Translations under genes and position numbers: made by a program
Notes under the pieces: generated by a model
Seen by the model: only the letters and a program-made list of their open reading frames with translations
The model's database searches: none
Told to the model about the DNA's origin: nothing
In this document: piece by piece, positions 15,893-25,938 of the stretch
Layout: each line of letters starts with the position of its first letter
Numbering within the stretch: position 1 is the first letter of the stretch
Assembly: GCA_017549665.1 (NCBI GenBank)
Contig: JAFYUD010000243.1
Span: forward strand, 1 to 46,470
Direction: 5' to 3'
From: Clostridia bacterium
Lineage (GTDB): Bacteria > Bacillota_A > Clostridia > Oscillospirales > Acutalibacteraceae
DNA length: 46,470 nucleotides

Positions 15893-17731
15893 TCAACCGT
15901 CTGTGCCGACCTGTGAATCCTTTGCTTTTTCTTCTTCTGTAAGATCATCAAAATGAACAAGAAGATGATGCATTTTGCCCAGATCGTCACGTGATGAAGG
16001 ATCATCTGAGCCGCTGTAAATGTAGCCCTCTGATCTCATATACGCATTCCATCTGCGGTGCTCGATGCGCTGAATGATGTCTCTTTCTTCATCTGTCAGG
16101 TCAGCTTCAGCCTTGTCAGCACCGGGGACCCCCATTTTGATTCTGGTCTTGAGATGAATTGCAGATGCCATTGATGACTTGTAGTTGTAATCGTAAGTGA
16201 AGAATTCGTCTTCACTGTCAGACCATTTGAGATGTCTTCTCAGTGCAGTCTGCTCAAGCTCTGAATTGAGAACAACATTTACTGAGTAGCATGTTCTTTC
16301 GTCACCGATAAAGTCAATGTTGTATGACTGATTCTTGAAATTGGTGATTCCTGCAAGAGCCTTTTTCTTGTCGGAATTGTAAACAATTGCTTGAATTACG
16401 GGGTTTGCGTGAGCCTGCTGAGCAAGAATACGCATTCTGATTGCAGTTCTGATATTGTCTTCGTCAGTACCCATGGCAACGAAAACATATGTCATGTCGT
16501 GCATATTGTGGATTGTTTTTGTGAACTCGATTGTATCAGTATCAACGCCTGAGTGGATTCTGATATTGTACTGAGCTTCGTCGGGGTAGTAGACTCCGTT
16601 GAATTCCTTGCTCATAAGCTCGGGGCACTGTGCTGTGAATTTTGATTCAGCGAATTTATCCTTGTCAAAAACATCAACATTGAGTGTGTAGCCGTCCATC
16701 TGGCAGAACCATGCAAGTGCCTTGAGCATTTCTGTGCCGTGCTTGCCCAGACCTATAAGAACTGCATTGATTTCCTTGAACTGACCGCCCTTGTCGATTG
16801 CATTCCTGAAAATCATTTCACCGTCTTTATCAAGGTTTCTGTAGATAAGTGAACGGATGTCGTTGATTCGTCTGATTCTGATATTACCCTTACCGATCTT
16901 GTCCAGAAGAAGCTCGGTTTCGATGTTTGATGAGAAAACAAAAAGGTCGCAGTTCCTGAAGCTGTTGTACTGCTTTGCAATGAAAATTGCGTGCTTTATA
17001 TTTTCGTTTTCGTCTTCACCGATGATAAAGAATTTCTTATCGTTACGCTTGCTGAAGCGGTTGAATCTTATTGTTGTGATGTCATCCTTGAACAGGATGG
17101 CGTTGATTTTCTTGGCACGCAGCGTAGTTTCGTAGCTGTGCTCATCATCATTTTCAAAAACGTCAGTGAATATGATTGTAGCTTTGCGATTGTTTGTTTC
17201 AAAAATGCTTTCAGCCAGTGCTACAGAGCGGTCATTAAGCTCTGAAAAGATGTAGAATGTGTGGTTTCTGTAAAAGAACATCTTGGAGTATGCTGATGCA
17301 TTCTTGAAGAATGAAAGCACAACAGTTGCAGTTGTGATGGGTGCGCCGATGTAAAGAATTGCAGCAAAGGCGACGAAAAATATTCTGTATGCTTCGGGGA
17401 TTTTTTCTACAAATTCCCTGATGATTTCAAAGTCGCCGTCAATCACAAAAAGTCTGATTGAATTGTGAATTGAAGCTGCAGCAATGTTTAAAAATGAATG
17501 AACAATGTCAGCACCTAAATTGTTGTGTGGAAACGCTTCATTGCTGAAAAAATCGCTGTAAATCGGAATGAACATAAGTGTTGCCGCTGCACCGATAATT
17601 CCGACGAAATAGAATGATGTCAGACATTTTTTTTCAGGGCGTTTTTTCGCATAGTTGTTGTACAGCAGAAAGAATGCTGCACCTGCAACAAGCACGATTA
17701 CGGAAAGTAAAAGAAAGCCTTCCCATGTCAT
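15893..17731 (-). CDS. Membrane protein with two Rossmann-like domains and a RyR domain
   Basis: A 612-residue protein. Seen: three or four N-terminal membrane helices (about 5-27, 40-60, 118-142), a first TrkA-N-like α/β region (about 157-290, lacking a clear glycine motif), a second one beginning INAVLIGLGKHGTEML (about 333, with G-x-G-x-x-G), and a C-terminal domain (548-612) with RIEHRRWNAYMRSEGY, then LGKMHHLLVHFDDLTEEEK and a KDSQ ending. This last block matches the prokaryotic RyR (ryanodine receptor) repeat domain, thought to bind a small ligand. Inference: the Rossmann parts and RyR domain gate the membrane part or report a nucleotide signal. It lies 16 bases after the TIR gene in the same operon, with GGAG before the start. 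Confidence 0.75.
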   Translation of the reverse strand: MTWEGFLLLSVIVLVAGAAFFLLYNNYAKKRPEKKCLTSFYFVGIIGAAATLMFIPIYSDFFSNEAFPHNNLGADIVHSFLNIAAASIHNSIRLFVIDGDFEIIREFVEKIPEAYRIFFVAFAAILYIGAPITTATVVLSFFKNASAYSKMFFYRNHTFYIFSELNDRSVALAESIFETNNRKATIIFTDVFENDDEHSYETTLRAKKINAILFKDDITTIRFNRFSKRNDKKFFIIGEDENENIKHAIFIAKQYNSFRNCDLFVFSSNIETELLLDKIGKGNIRIRRINDIRSLIYRNLDKDGEMIFRNAIDKGGQFKEINAVLIGLGKHGTEMLKALAWFCQMDGYTLNVDVFDKDKFAESKFTAQCPELMSKEFNGVYYPDEAQYNIRIHSGVDTDTIEFTKTIHNMHDMTYVFVAMGTDEDNIRTAIRMRILAQQAHANPVIQAIVYNSDKKKALAGITNFKNQSYNIDFIGDERTCYSVNVVLNSELEQTALRRHLKWSDSEDEFFTYDYNYKSSMASAIHLKTRIKMGVPGADKAEADLTDEERDIIQRIEHRRWNAYMRSEGYIYSGSDDPSSRDDLGKMHHLLVHFDDLTEEEKAKDSQVGTDG

Positions 17732-17747
17732 AAAAATCTACTCCTTT

Positions 17748-19670
17748 TTATGCAGCCTCTGAAGCGTTTTCAACTTCTGCATAATTTATTTTATAGCTGA
17801 AGAGTTCTTCAAGAGCTACTCTTTTGTCAAGGGGACAGTCAGAAATATTGAAGCTTGTGCTGATGCTGGGTTCAATAATGCTGTAATTGCTCTGACTGTT
17901 GTATGTAAGATAAATTGTACCGATATCTGCATCTGCAATTGTTGACAGGTCTGAAATTGAAGTATTGCGGATGTCTGCATACTCAACTGATATTGCAGGA
18001 AGAACAAGTCCCTTTATATAAGTGTTATTGCTGATATCAAGAGTCAGTGATGTATAGTCATCATATGAAAGGAAGCTCAGGTCAAGTGTGCCGGAGATAT
18101 TGTTGAAGGAAATGTCAAGATTGCTGAGATTGGTATTCTTTGAAATCGCACTCAGATTCATAATCTGGTTTGATTTCAGGGACAGCTTTGAAAGTGTGGA
18201 AATTTCCTTGAGGGGATCAATTGAATAGATTTTATTATTGTCAAGACTCAGCTCAGTAAGTGATGTGAGCTTGCTGATTGATGTGATAAAGGAAATTTCA
18301 TTGTTGTTAAGATAAAGCTGTTTCAGTGTAGCAGCTGATTTTTCGATAACTGAAATATCACTGATGCCTGTTGATGACAGGTCAAGATGAGTAAGAATTG
18401 TGCAGTTTGAAATGCCATCTGTTGATTCAAGCGGATTGTTTGCTGCAGAGAATACCTCAAGATAGATAAGTGCGGAAACATCATCAAGGTTTTTAAGGTT
18501 ATTTCCGCTGATATCAAGATGAGAAAGCTTTGACATGCCGCTGATGGGGGAGATATCCTCAAGTCCCATGTCTGCAAGATTAAGATTTGTAAGATTTTTA
18601 AGCTCAGCAAGCGGTGACAGATCGGTAACCGAAGTGCCGCTGATATCAAGTCTTGCAAGCCATGGATTCACAGTGCTGATGAAATCAACTGTTGTGATAT
18701 CCTGGTTTCCGCTCAGATCAAGAGCAGAAAGATTCTCAAGGACAGAAAAATCAATAAGCTTGAGATTGTCGTCGGTGACATTGCAGTTTTTCAGTGAAAT
18801 GCTGTGAATTTTCTCGTTGTTGAGAAGGCTGTAGAAAGTGTCGGGGATTGAACAGTTTGTAAAATCTACGCTTGTAAGATCCATATCACGGATTGTTTCC
18901 ACATCGGCAACAGACAGCTGTGCATCCTCAAGAGTAAGCCATGATGTATCGCCGTAAATCTCCTTGCCGGCAATTGTTATCATGTCCGGTGAAGAAAAGA
19001 TGCTTGCAAAAAATGCGATTACGGCAATCATTATAACGCCTGCAACAACAGCCAATGGAATTATGATTTTTTTCTTGCCCGAAGACTTTTTTGTCTTTGT
19101 TTTCGGCTGCTTTTCAGCCTTTTTTTTTACGGGTTTTTCGGGGACAGGCTTAGCTTCAGGAGCCTTTTCTTCTTCCTTCGGCATTTCGGGAATAACAGCC
19201 TCATCACTGACTGCTTCCTCCTGTGCAGCAGGTGCAGCGGGAGCTTCCTTTTCTTCTGCGCAGGGGGCAGGTTTTCCCAGTACAGCGCAGATTTCTTCAA
19301 TCATTGTCCTGATTGCCGCAACCTTGTTTTCGTATGCGTAGTAACGCTGGATATTTGATAAATAGAAATTGAAATCGTCCTTGAGTGAGCAGTTTTCAAT
19401 CATGAAGGGCATAATGATTTTGCCTTCATTTATGGCCTGATCGATTTCCTTGGGAACCCATTTTGATTCCTGTGATTTCTGTGACAATATAAGAACGAAA
19501 ACCTTACAGTCTCTGATTGCCTTGGGGATTTCCTGAGCGTAATTTGAACCGCCGGGGATGCATGAGGGCGCCATCCAGCAGGATATTCCGTTGTTTTCAA
19601 GTATTGAACGCACCCAGTTTGCGTCATCAAATTCGTCTGATTTATAGCTGATAAAAACTTCTTTTGCCAT
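17748..19670 (-). CDS. TIR-domain protein with TM helix and leucine-rich repeats
   Basis: A 640-residue protein. Seen: an N-terminal TIR domain (1-130) beginning KEVFISYKSDE, with the BB-loop region around 36-44, and SKWVPKEIDQAI placing Glu75 where the catalytic glutamate of NAD-cleaving TIR domains (such as SARM1) lies. A Pro/Ala/Glu/Lys-rich linker leads to a membrane helix (about 202-222), followed by about 15 SDS22-like leucine-rich repeats (240-620; repeated LxxLDISGN). With the TIR inside, the repeats would be outside the cell. Known: TIR enzymes cleave NAD or make cyclic ADP-ribose isomers. Inference: outer repeats sense a ligand and control the inner TIR. AAAGGAG lies nine bases before ATG. 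Confidence 0.85.
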   Translation of the reverse strand: MAKEVFISYKSDEFDDANWVRSILENNGISCWMAPSCIPGGSNYAQEIPKAIRDCKVFVLILSQKSQESKWVPKEIDQAINEGKIIMPFMIENCSLKDDFNFYLSNIQRYYAYENKVAAIRTMIEEICAVLGKPAPCAEEKEAPAAPAAQEEAVSDEAVIPEMPKEEEKAPEAKPVPEKPVKKKAEKQPKTKTKKSSGKKKIIIPLAVVAGVIMIAVIAFFASIFSSPDMITIAGKEIYGDTSWLTLEDAQLSVADVETIRDMDLTSVDFTNCSIPDTFYSLLNNEKIHSISLKNCNVTDDNLKLIDFSVLENLSALDLSGNQDITTVDFISTVNPWLARLDISGTSVTDLSPLAELKNLTNLNLADMGLEDISPISGMSKLSHLDISGNNLKNLDDVSALIYLEVFSAANNPLESTDGISNCTILTHLDLSSTGISDISVIEKSAATLKQLYLNNNEISFITSISKLTSLTELSLDNNKIYSIDPLKEISTLSKLSLKSNQIMNLSAISKNTNLSNLDISFNNISGTLDLSFLSYDDYTSLTLDISNNTYIKGLVLPAISVEYADIRNTSISDLSTIADADIGTIYLTYNSQSNYSIIEPSISTSFNISDCPLDKRVALEELFSYKINYAEVENASEAA

Positions 19671-19716
19671 GGAAGATAACTCCTTTGTCAGAAAAAGAAT
19701 GAAATAATACAGTTTA

Positions 19717-19746
19717 ATTATACACTACTGCATTTTCTATTGTCAA
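19717..19746 (-). promoter_or_regulatory. Consensus promoter of the TIR-RyR operon
   Basis: Perfect TTGACA (19746-19741) and TATAAT (19722-19717) with an 18-base spacer on the minus strand, about 46 bases before the ATG. Confidence 0.75.
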
Positions 19747-19861
19747 TAGAGTGAAAAACGAAAAAAACACGCTGATTTTCACCTTGGTGTATGATTTAAA
19801 GAGACAGGTGTGTAATTATTCAAAATAAACGAAAAAAATCTGCAAAAAGCGTCGGAATATG

Positions 19862-19889
19862 TTGACTTTTATTTTTATTTAAGTATAAT
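19862..19889 (+). promoter_or_regulatory. Promoter of the VWA-tubulin operon
   Basis: TTGACT (19862-19867), 16-base spacer, TATAAT (19884-19889). The 330-base gap 19671-20000 holds this promoter, the divergent TIR promoter, and a leader of about 105 bases with a small TCGAC-AATG-GTCGA inverted repeat near 19933. I see no other gene in it. Confidence 0.6.
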
Positions 19890-20000
19890 TTTATATGTTA
19901 TATTATAAAAAAATGCAATCTTTTGCTTTAAATCGACAATGGTCGACAAACGGAGATTTGGGGCTGAAGTGTTGCAGATTTTTGAAGAGGTTGTGATTTT

Positions 20001-22202
20001 ATGGAAAGTCGTATCAAAAAAACGGGCGGCAACGCACGTAAAGCGGCAGTTTCTGTTTTAAGCATGCTTCTTGCATTGCTGATGCTCTTTTCCGTATGCT
20101 CAGTAGTCGCATTTGCTGACGAAGAAGCAAAGGAAGACATGCAGACAACAGTTACAAATGCACGAGACAGCATAAGACGTGAAATCAACGTTGTTTTTGA
20201 TAATTCATCGTCAATGTATCAGAATACGGACAGATGGTGTTATGCAAAATATGCGATGGAAGCTTTCGTAGCGATGCTGAATCCGAACGATGTTCTCAGA
20301 GTTTATACGCTTAATCCTGTTACAACAACAGGTCGTAACTCAGGAAGTACAGATCCGATTGTGATAAGCGGTGCCGATAAAACAGCAGGTATTGATCTTA
20401 TCCACAATATGTACTCAACAAAGGCTAACGGAAACACGCATTTCCCTCCCGTTCAGAATGCAGCTTCAGGCTTCAAGGGTGAAAATACAGTAAAGTATCT
20501 TGTTATTCTTTCAGACGGTATGTTTACAGAGGATACAGCCGCAGGTAATGCAAAGGCACTTGATACTGAATATGTAAACACTGAGATCGAAAAGATCGCA
20601 GCAAGATCAGACCTTAATATGCTTTACCTGATCATGGGTGCGAAAAGCTCTTCAATTGAAGCTCCCAGCCTTAAGATGAATGAAGCTTGTGCTGATCAGG
20701 GTGCGATCATTCAGGGTGTAAATAAGGTCTGCAACTATATTTTCGGACGTAATGAGCTTGATGATGATTACTACGATGAATCTGAAATAGAGCTTGAAAT
20801 CTCAATGAAGAATCTTATTGTTTTTGTACAGGGTGCAAATGCAAACATCGGAGCTATTTCTTCATCAGACGGCAAGAGCTACACTCCCAAGGTTCAGAAA
20901 ATCACATACAGTGACAAGAGCTCTCCCGATACAGACATAAAGGTCAATGAAAGCCTTAACGGTTGTATCGCAACATTTGAAAATGTGCCTTCCGGTGAGT
21001 ATAAGATAAACTACAGCGGTGAAATCACAGTATTCTATGAGCCTGATATCGACGTTGCATATAACCTTATCGATAATGCAACAGAAAAGGCTGTCGTTCC
21101 CAATGAAAAAGGTGAGATTGATTCAGGTGAATACACAATCGACCTTTTCTTTGTTGATGCAATGACAGGCGCTGATATCACAGACAGTGATCTTATCAAG
21201 GGTAAGAATGACAACACTCTCAGCGCAACTGTAAAAATCGAAGGTCAGGAAGACAGAGTTGTTGAAGACGGCGCTCCCGTTGTTCTTACAGCAAATAAGA
21301 ATACAGAAATCAAAGTCAAAGGTACATATCTTGACGACTATACAATCACAGGCAGCGGAAAGAACGGTCTGGGAGATTTCAAGGTTGTTGACAACCCCTT
21401 CAAGTGCGAAATCTCAGTGGGTAACGATTATTTCTGTACAATAAATGCAGATTCATGGGAAAGCTTCGTCATCAGCTTTGAAATAGACAAGCGTCCGGCA
21501 ACAGCAGATGATCTTGCAAAAATCAAAATCACATCTGTTGAGATAAAAGACGGTAAAAAAGATTATCCCATCAAGTACGAGCTTACAGAAGATAAGGCAG
21601 AAGGCTGTTACAAGCTCAAGCTGAAGATACCCGAGGGTAAATCAGCAGCTTCTGTCTGCGGTAAGGGTACAATTACAGTCAATGCCGAATATCAGCTCGG
21701 CGGCGGTGTTGCAACGGATCATGACAAGATTTCATTCGAGATAAGCACAATTCCTCAGTGGGCAAAGATTCTCATCATCTGCGGAAGCATTCTCGGCACA
21801 ATCGGTCTTATCGCATTTATCCTTACAAGAAAGGTTTATCCCAAGCATATGTGGCTTGATGTAAACGGAAGAACTTTCAAGATTCAGATTTCAAGAGGCT
21901 CTGCATCACTCAGACCTGCAGGTGCAAGAGACGGTCTCGAGCTTTCACTCAAGCCATCATGTACTGTTTTTGATCTGTACTTCAAGAAAAAACCGAGCGT
22001 TTTTGTTGACGGTGTAAAGCCTAGTGCAGGTATTAAAAACTTCTCACTCAAGGGCAACAGCTATGTAAGAAACACAAACGGAAGCTGGCCTGAAGAGGTT
22101 GAGAAATTCAAGAAGAAAATGAAAATCGTAGGAAACAGCAACGAGTGTGCATGGGTTTCTTCAAAGGGAAGCTGCAGCGGCGTTGTCAAGTTCAAGCGAT
22201 GA
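20001..22202 (+). CDS. Secreted VWA protein anchored by a C-terminal TM helix
   Basis: A 733-residue protein. Seen: signal peptide (about 12-39), then a von Willebrand A domain from about residue 62 with an intact MIDAS motif VVFDNSSSM (D67, S69, S71) and a later LVILSDGMF (MIDAS Asp). After that come β-rich domains, a membrane helix (about 586-610) and a cytoplasmic C-terminal domain of about 115 residues (β-rich, ending KFKR) that could contact the tubulin-like protein encoded next. Known: VWA domains bind protein partners through a metal ion. Inference: outer ligand-binding or assembly part of the machine encoded by the operon. The next gene starts 33 bases later. Confidence 0.85.
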   Translation: MESRIKKTGGNARKAAVSVLSMLLALLMLFSVCSVVAFADEEAKEDMQTTVTNARDSIRREINVVFDNSSSMYQNTDRWCYAKYAMEAFVAMLNPNDVLRVYTLNPVTTTGRNSGSTDPIVISGADKTAGIDLIHNMYSTKANGNTHFPPVQNAASGFKGENTVKYLVILSDGMFTEDTAAGNAKALDTEYVNTEIEKIAARSDLNMLYLIMGAKSSSIEAPSLKMNEACADQGAIIQGVNKVCNYIFGRNELDDDYYDESEIELEISMKNLIVFVQGANANIGAISSSDGKSYTPKVQKITYSDKSSPDTDIKVNESLNGCIATFENVPSGEYKINYSGEITVFYEPDIDVAYNLIDNATEKAVVPNEKGEIDSGEYTIDLFFVDAMTGADITDSDLIKGKNDNTLSATVKIEGQEDRVVEDGAPVVLTANKNTEIKVKGTYLDDYTITGSGKNGLGDFKVVDNPFKCEISVGNDYFCTINADSWESFVISFEIDKRPATADDLAKIKITSVEIKDGKKDYPIKYELTEDKAEGCYKLKLKIPEGKSAASVCGKGTITVNAEYQLGGGVATDHDKISFEISTIPQWAKILIICGSILGTIGLIAFILTRKVYPKHMWLDVNGRTFKIQISRGSASLRPAGARDGLELSLKPSCTVFDLYFKKKPSVFVDGVKPSAGIKNFSLKGNSYVRNTNGSWPEEVEKFKKKMKIVGNSNECAWVSSKGSCSGVVKFKR

Positions 22203-22235
22203 AAATAAAAATATTATAAACGGAGGATATAAATC

Positions 22236-25200
22236 ATGGGCAAAGAAAATCTCAAATCAAATAGTGTAGGCGCAACATTATTTGTAGGTGTCGGTGGTAT
22301 CGGCTCAAAAATCATCAAGGGTATTGCAACAAGAGCAATCAACGATGATATTGACAGCGTAAGATTCTGTGTTCTTGACACAGACGTCAATGATCTTACC
22401 AAGCTTGAAAACGGAGCTGTTGTTGAAACAATCCAGACATCATCTCCCAGATCAATCAAGGACTACCTTGCAAACGACACAAGTGCAAAGAAGCAGTGGT
22501 TCCCCGAGAACAGAATTCTCGACGACAAGACTGTTTCAGAAGGTGCAGGTCAGATCAGAGCTATTTCAAGACTTGCTATCAATGCAACAATCAAACAGGG
22601 TAACATTATGACCCTTTACAGATGCATCGATGAGCTTTACCTTAAGGACGGTGCAGATAAGAAGCAGGCTGTCAAGGTTGTTATTGCATCAACAGCAGCC
22701 GGCGGTACAGGTTCAGGTATCGCAATGATCGCAGGTATGCTTGTAAGACAGTATATCAGAAAGAACTACCCCGAATCAGCAGCTATCATCCGTGGTCTTC
22801 TCCTCCTTCCCAGTGTTATGGATACAGTTATCGACACTGAAAGTGAAAGAGAATCTCTCAGAAGAAACGGTTACGCAACTATCAAGGAAATCAACGCCTT
22901 CATGATGAAGGGCAGCGGATTCTTTGATTCAGTACCCGATCTCAGAAGATACAAGGATCTTCATATTGCTGTTCCCACAACAGCAGCAGGCTTTGACAGA
23001 CTTGACTGTCTTCCCTTCGACTTCTGCTTCCTTATGGACAGAGCAGACTCAAATCAGGGCAGCATGCAGACTCTTACTCAGTATATTGAGAGTGCATCAC
23101 AGAGCCTTTACGAACAGAACATCGGTCCCATGAAGAAGGGCGCTTCCAGTAAGGAAGACAATATCATCAAGGAATTCATCAGTCCCGAAAAGCTCGGCAG
23201 ATGCCGTTTCGGCGGTGTCGGTGCTGCTATCCTCAGATATCCTTACATGGACATCAGAAATTACGTAGCATATAACTGGCTCCTTCAGGCATTGCTCGGC
23301 AGTGCTGACGGTGTAGAGTGCGTTGACGAAATCGAAGAGACAGTCGGCGACTCATGGATCAAGTACGACAAGAAGTTCGCAGAAGAAAAGAAAAAGTACG
23401 ACTCAGATCCCTTCTCAAATATGGATGACGAACCCGTTCTTTCAGAAACATATATGAGAGAAGTTGAAAATGATACATCAATGTTCTCAGCTGTAATCAG
23501 AGAAAAGAACCTTTTCAAGAAGATTGCAGAAGTTGACGAAGCTGTTATCAACGAAGGCGGTACAGACTTCAAGAGCAAGATGCACACAGTTGCAAGAGAA
23601 TATATCAAGAGCGTTGTAACAGAGACAGTTGAAAATCACGTTGAAACACTCATCGATTCAGACAGCCCCGGAATTGCAAAGACATACGCAGATCAGGGTT
23701 CACTTCATTCAAGATTCATGGCTTGTTCAGAGCTTAATGATCTTGCAACAGGCGTAAAGACAGTTGAGGCAGCACGTGACTTTGCAAAGAGCATATTCTC
23801 AAGCCGTACAGCTGTTCAGAAGAAGGGTCTCGAAGATTTCGCATTTGAGAGATACTTCACAGCAAGAGGCGATGCTCTTCATCCCAATGCAATCAGATAT
23901 CTTCTTTATGTTCTTTACGAAGAGCTTACTGCAGCTCTTGATGGTACACCCTGCGACAACGCTAAGTACGAATCAGCTGTTGATGCAATCATCAACGGTG
24001 AGCGTGATGACGAAGGCAATGTTGATACAAGCGAATTCCAGATTCTTGGTCAGGGCAAGGAAGGCAACCTTGAAATGATGTGTAAGCATCTTGATGAGGC
24101 AGGCAAGCTTGCATCAGGTAAGGTTGAGGATTGTAACGAAATGCTCAACAGCTACTATCAGAAGGCTCTTTCACAGTACACAAATGTTGTAAAGGTTACT
24201 ATCTGTGATGTTGCACTTCCCATCGTAAAGGGTCTTATCGAAGCATTTGAAGAGTTCTACACAAGCTTCAACACAGAAGTAAAGAACGTTCTTATTTCTA
24301 AAGAATCAATCATCGGTAAGCTCAGATTCAGAAACGGTGATATCGTTATCAATGTCTGCGGCAGCAAGGCTCAGCTTGATAAGATCAGCGAAAAGTGCCC
24401 CTACTCAACAAACGGTATGGCAATGAGCCCTGAGCTCAACGCAAACATCTTCAATGCTATCAGAAAGCAGATGTTCAACAAGGAAGTTGTTTCAAGTGAT
24501 GCATTTGCAGCAGTAAAGAATGTTGATGTCTTCAATGAAATCATCGTTGAATATTTCCGTAACCTTGTTGAAACAGCATGTGCAGATGTTATCGATAAGG
24601 ATATCCTCAGAGCTCTTAAGCTTGAATATAATGTAAAATGTGCAATTGAAGGTACAGAAAGTGAAGTTGCTAACGAAAGAATCAGAGATTCTTACATCAA
24701 GAAGGCAATTGACAAGGCTCAGAATCTTGCAGCGCCCAGCATTATCAATAACAACTTTGATGAAAGAAGAGAAGTATGTGCTGTTACATGCAATGATGCT
24801 CTTGCTGATGGTGAAGGTCTGAGAGTAAATGATTTCCTTTCAAGAGCAGAAAAATCTGACACAGTTTCAAAGTACGAGCTCAGATTCTTCAGATCTCTTT
24901 ATAATGTAATGCCCACACAGCTTTCAAAATTCTGCGATCCCGATGCTATTGAAGACGGCTCAGCAAAGCCCCTTGATCTTGAAGGCAATCAGCAGAGAAG
25001 AGGTGAGTACTTCCGTGCTTACCAGGCATACATGGAGGACATCGGTCCCGATTGTAAGAAGAATGCTGTTATCACTCCTCATATCGACAAGCGCTGGAAT
25101 TCAATTTCAGTAATGCCCGAGCTTGATCTTGATTATCAGCATGGTCTTATGATGCACATTCAGCAGGCTTTCTTCTACGGTGTTGTTTTTGAAAACATTG

Positions 25201-25874
25201 AAAGATATGTTCCTTCAAAGGTTGATCCCGAAAGAAAGATCTACAGATATATCACAGGCAGAGAAGGTTACAAGACTCTCACTGTTTCAAACGGCACAGA
25301 GTGTGACCTTCCCTACGAAGTTCTTGATGCTCTCTATTTCGACAGAGCAGCAGTAAAGGCTATCCATAAGTACGAAAACGACATGCGTGCAAATGATGAA
25401 TCTGAAAGCCACGGCTACGAAGATACAAAGTTCTACCACTGCATTCAGAACTTCACAAGAGACCGCATTGTTGACCACTTCGAAGAGGAGCTTCCCGAGT
25501 TTGAAGGTAAGGAATACGCAAAGACATCTGTATTTGATCTTCCCATCATTTACTACAACTCTCTTCCTCCTCAGAAGAAGGATGCTGCAGAAATCGATTC
25601 AATGGTTGATGCAATCATCTGTGCTGTTACAAAGCAGATGAATTCATTCCTTGATGCTGCAGACGTAAATCCCTCTCTTGCAAAGTTCCTCAGCGAGCAG
25701 TTCAATCTTCTTGTTGCTAACTATCTCAGATATCCCAGACAGCTTGGCAGAGGCATCGAAATCTCCTCCAACGATGTTATGAATATCATCAGAAAGAAGA
25801 TCATCCAGAATATCGAAGATCTTGATGTTTCAAGCAAGTTTGTTGACAGCGTTAAGGATCTCAGAAGCATCTGA
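22236..25874 (+). CDS. Large tubulin/FtsZ-like GTPase (Tubulin_2 type)
   Basis: A 1212-residue protein. Seen: an N-terminal Rossmann-like GTP-binding start LFVGVGGIGSKIIKGIA (residues 15-31), a later VVIASTAAGGTGSGIAMIAG carrying the tubulin/FtsZ signature GGTGSG near residue 157, and a long α-rich C-terminal part (about 400-1212) with no family that I recognise. No membrane helix. Known: such proteins are called tubulin-like (Tubulin_2) and are poorly studied. Inference: a polymerising or switch GTPase working with the VWA protein upstream. Lys is mostly AAG and codons often end in C, unlike neighbours, which suggests high expression. Strong ribosome site CGGAGGA. Confidence 0.85.
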   Translation: MGKENLKSNSVGATLFVGVGGIGSKIIKGIATRAINDDIDSVRFCVLDTDVNDLTKLENGAVVETIQTSSPRSIKDYLANDTSAKKQWFPENRILDDKTVSEGAGQIRAISRLAINATIKQGNIMTLYRCIDELYLKDGADKKQAVKVVIASTAAGGTGSGIAMIAGMLVRQYIRKNYPESAAIIRGLLLLPSVMDTVIDTESERESLRRNGYATIKEINAFMMKGSGFFDSVPDLRRYKDLHIAVPTTAAGFDRLDCLPFDFCFLMDRADSNQGSMQTLTQYIESASQSLYEQNIGPMKKGASSKEDNIIKEFISPEKLGRCRFGGVGAAILRYPYMDIRNYVAYNWLLQALLGSADGVECVDEIEETVGDSWIKYDKKFAEEKKKYDSDPFSNMDDEPVLSETYMREVENDTSMFSAVIREKNLFKKIAEVDEAVINEGGTDFKSKMHTVAREYIKSVVTETVENHVETLIDSDSPGIAKTYADQGSLHSRFMACSELNDLATGVKTVEAARDFAKSIFSSRTAVQKKGLEDFAFERYFTARGDALHPNAIRYLLYVLYEELTAALDGTPCDNAKYESAVDAIINGERDDEGNVDTSEFQILGQGKEGNLEMMCKHLDEAGKLASGKVEDCNEMLNSYYQKALSQYTNVVKVTICDVALPIVKGLIEAFEEFYTSFNTEVKNVLISKESIIGKLRFRNGDIVINVCGSKAQLDKISEKCPYSTNGMAMSPELNANIFNAIRKQMFNKEVVSSDAFAAVKNVDVFNEIIVEYFRNLVETACADVIDKDILRALKLEYNVKCAIEGTESEVANERIRDSYIKKAIDKAQNLAAPSIINNNFDERREVCAVTCNDALADGEGLRVNDFLSRAEKSDTVSKYELRFFRSLYNVMPTQLSKFCDPDAIEDGSAKPLDLEGNQQRRGEYFRAYQAYMEDIGPDCKKNAVITPHIDKRWNSISVMPELDLDYQHGLMMHIQQAFFYGVVFENIERYVPSKVDPERKIYRYITGREGYKTLTVSNGTECDLPYEVLDALYFDRAAVKAIHKYENDMRANDESESHGYEDTKFYHCIQNFTRDRIVDHFEEELPEFEGKEYAKTSVFDLPIIYYNSLPPQKKDAAEIDSMVDAIICAVTKQMNSFLDAADVNPSLAKFLSEQFNLLVANYLRYPRQLGRGIEISSNDVMNIIRKKIIQNIEDLDVSSKFVDSVKDLRSI

Positions 25875-25938
25875 GACTGATTTGTTGACCCAAGAAACCG
25901 CCTCTGAAAAGGGGCGGGTAAGGCGGTGAAAGATATAA

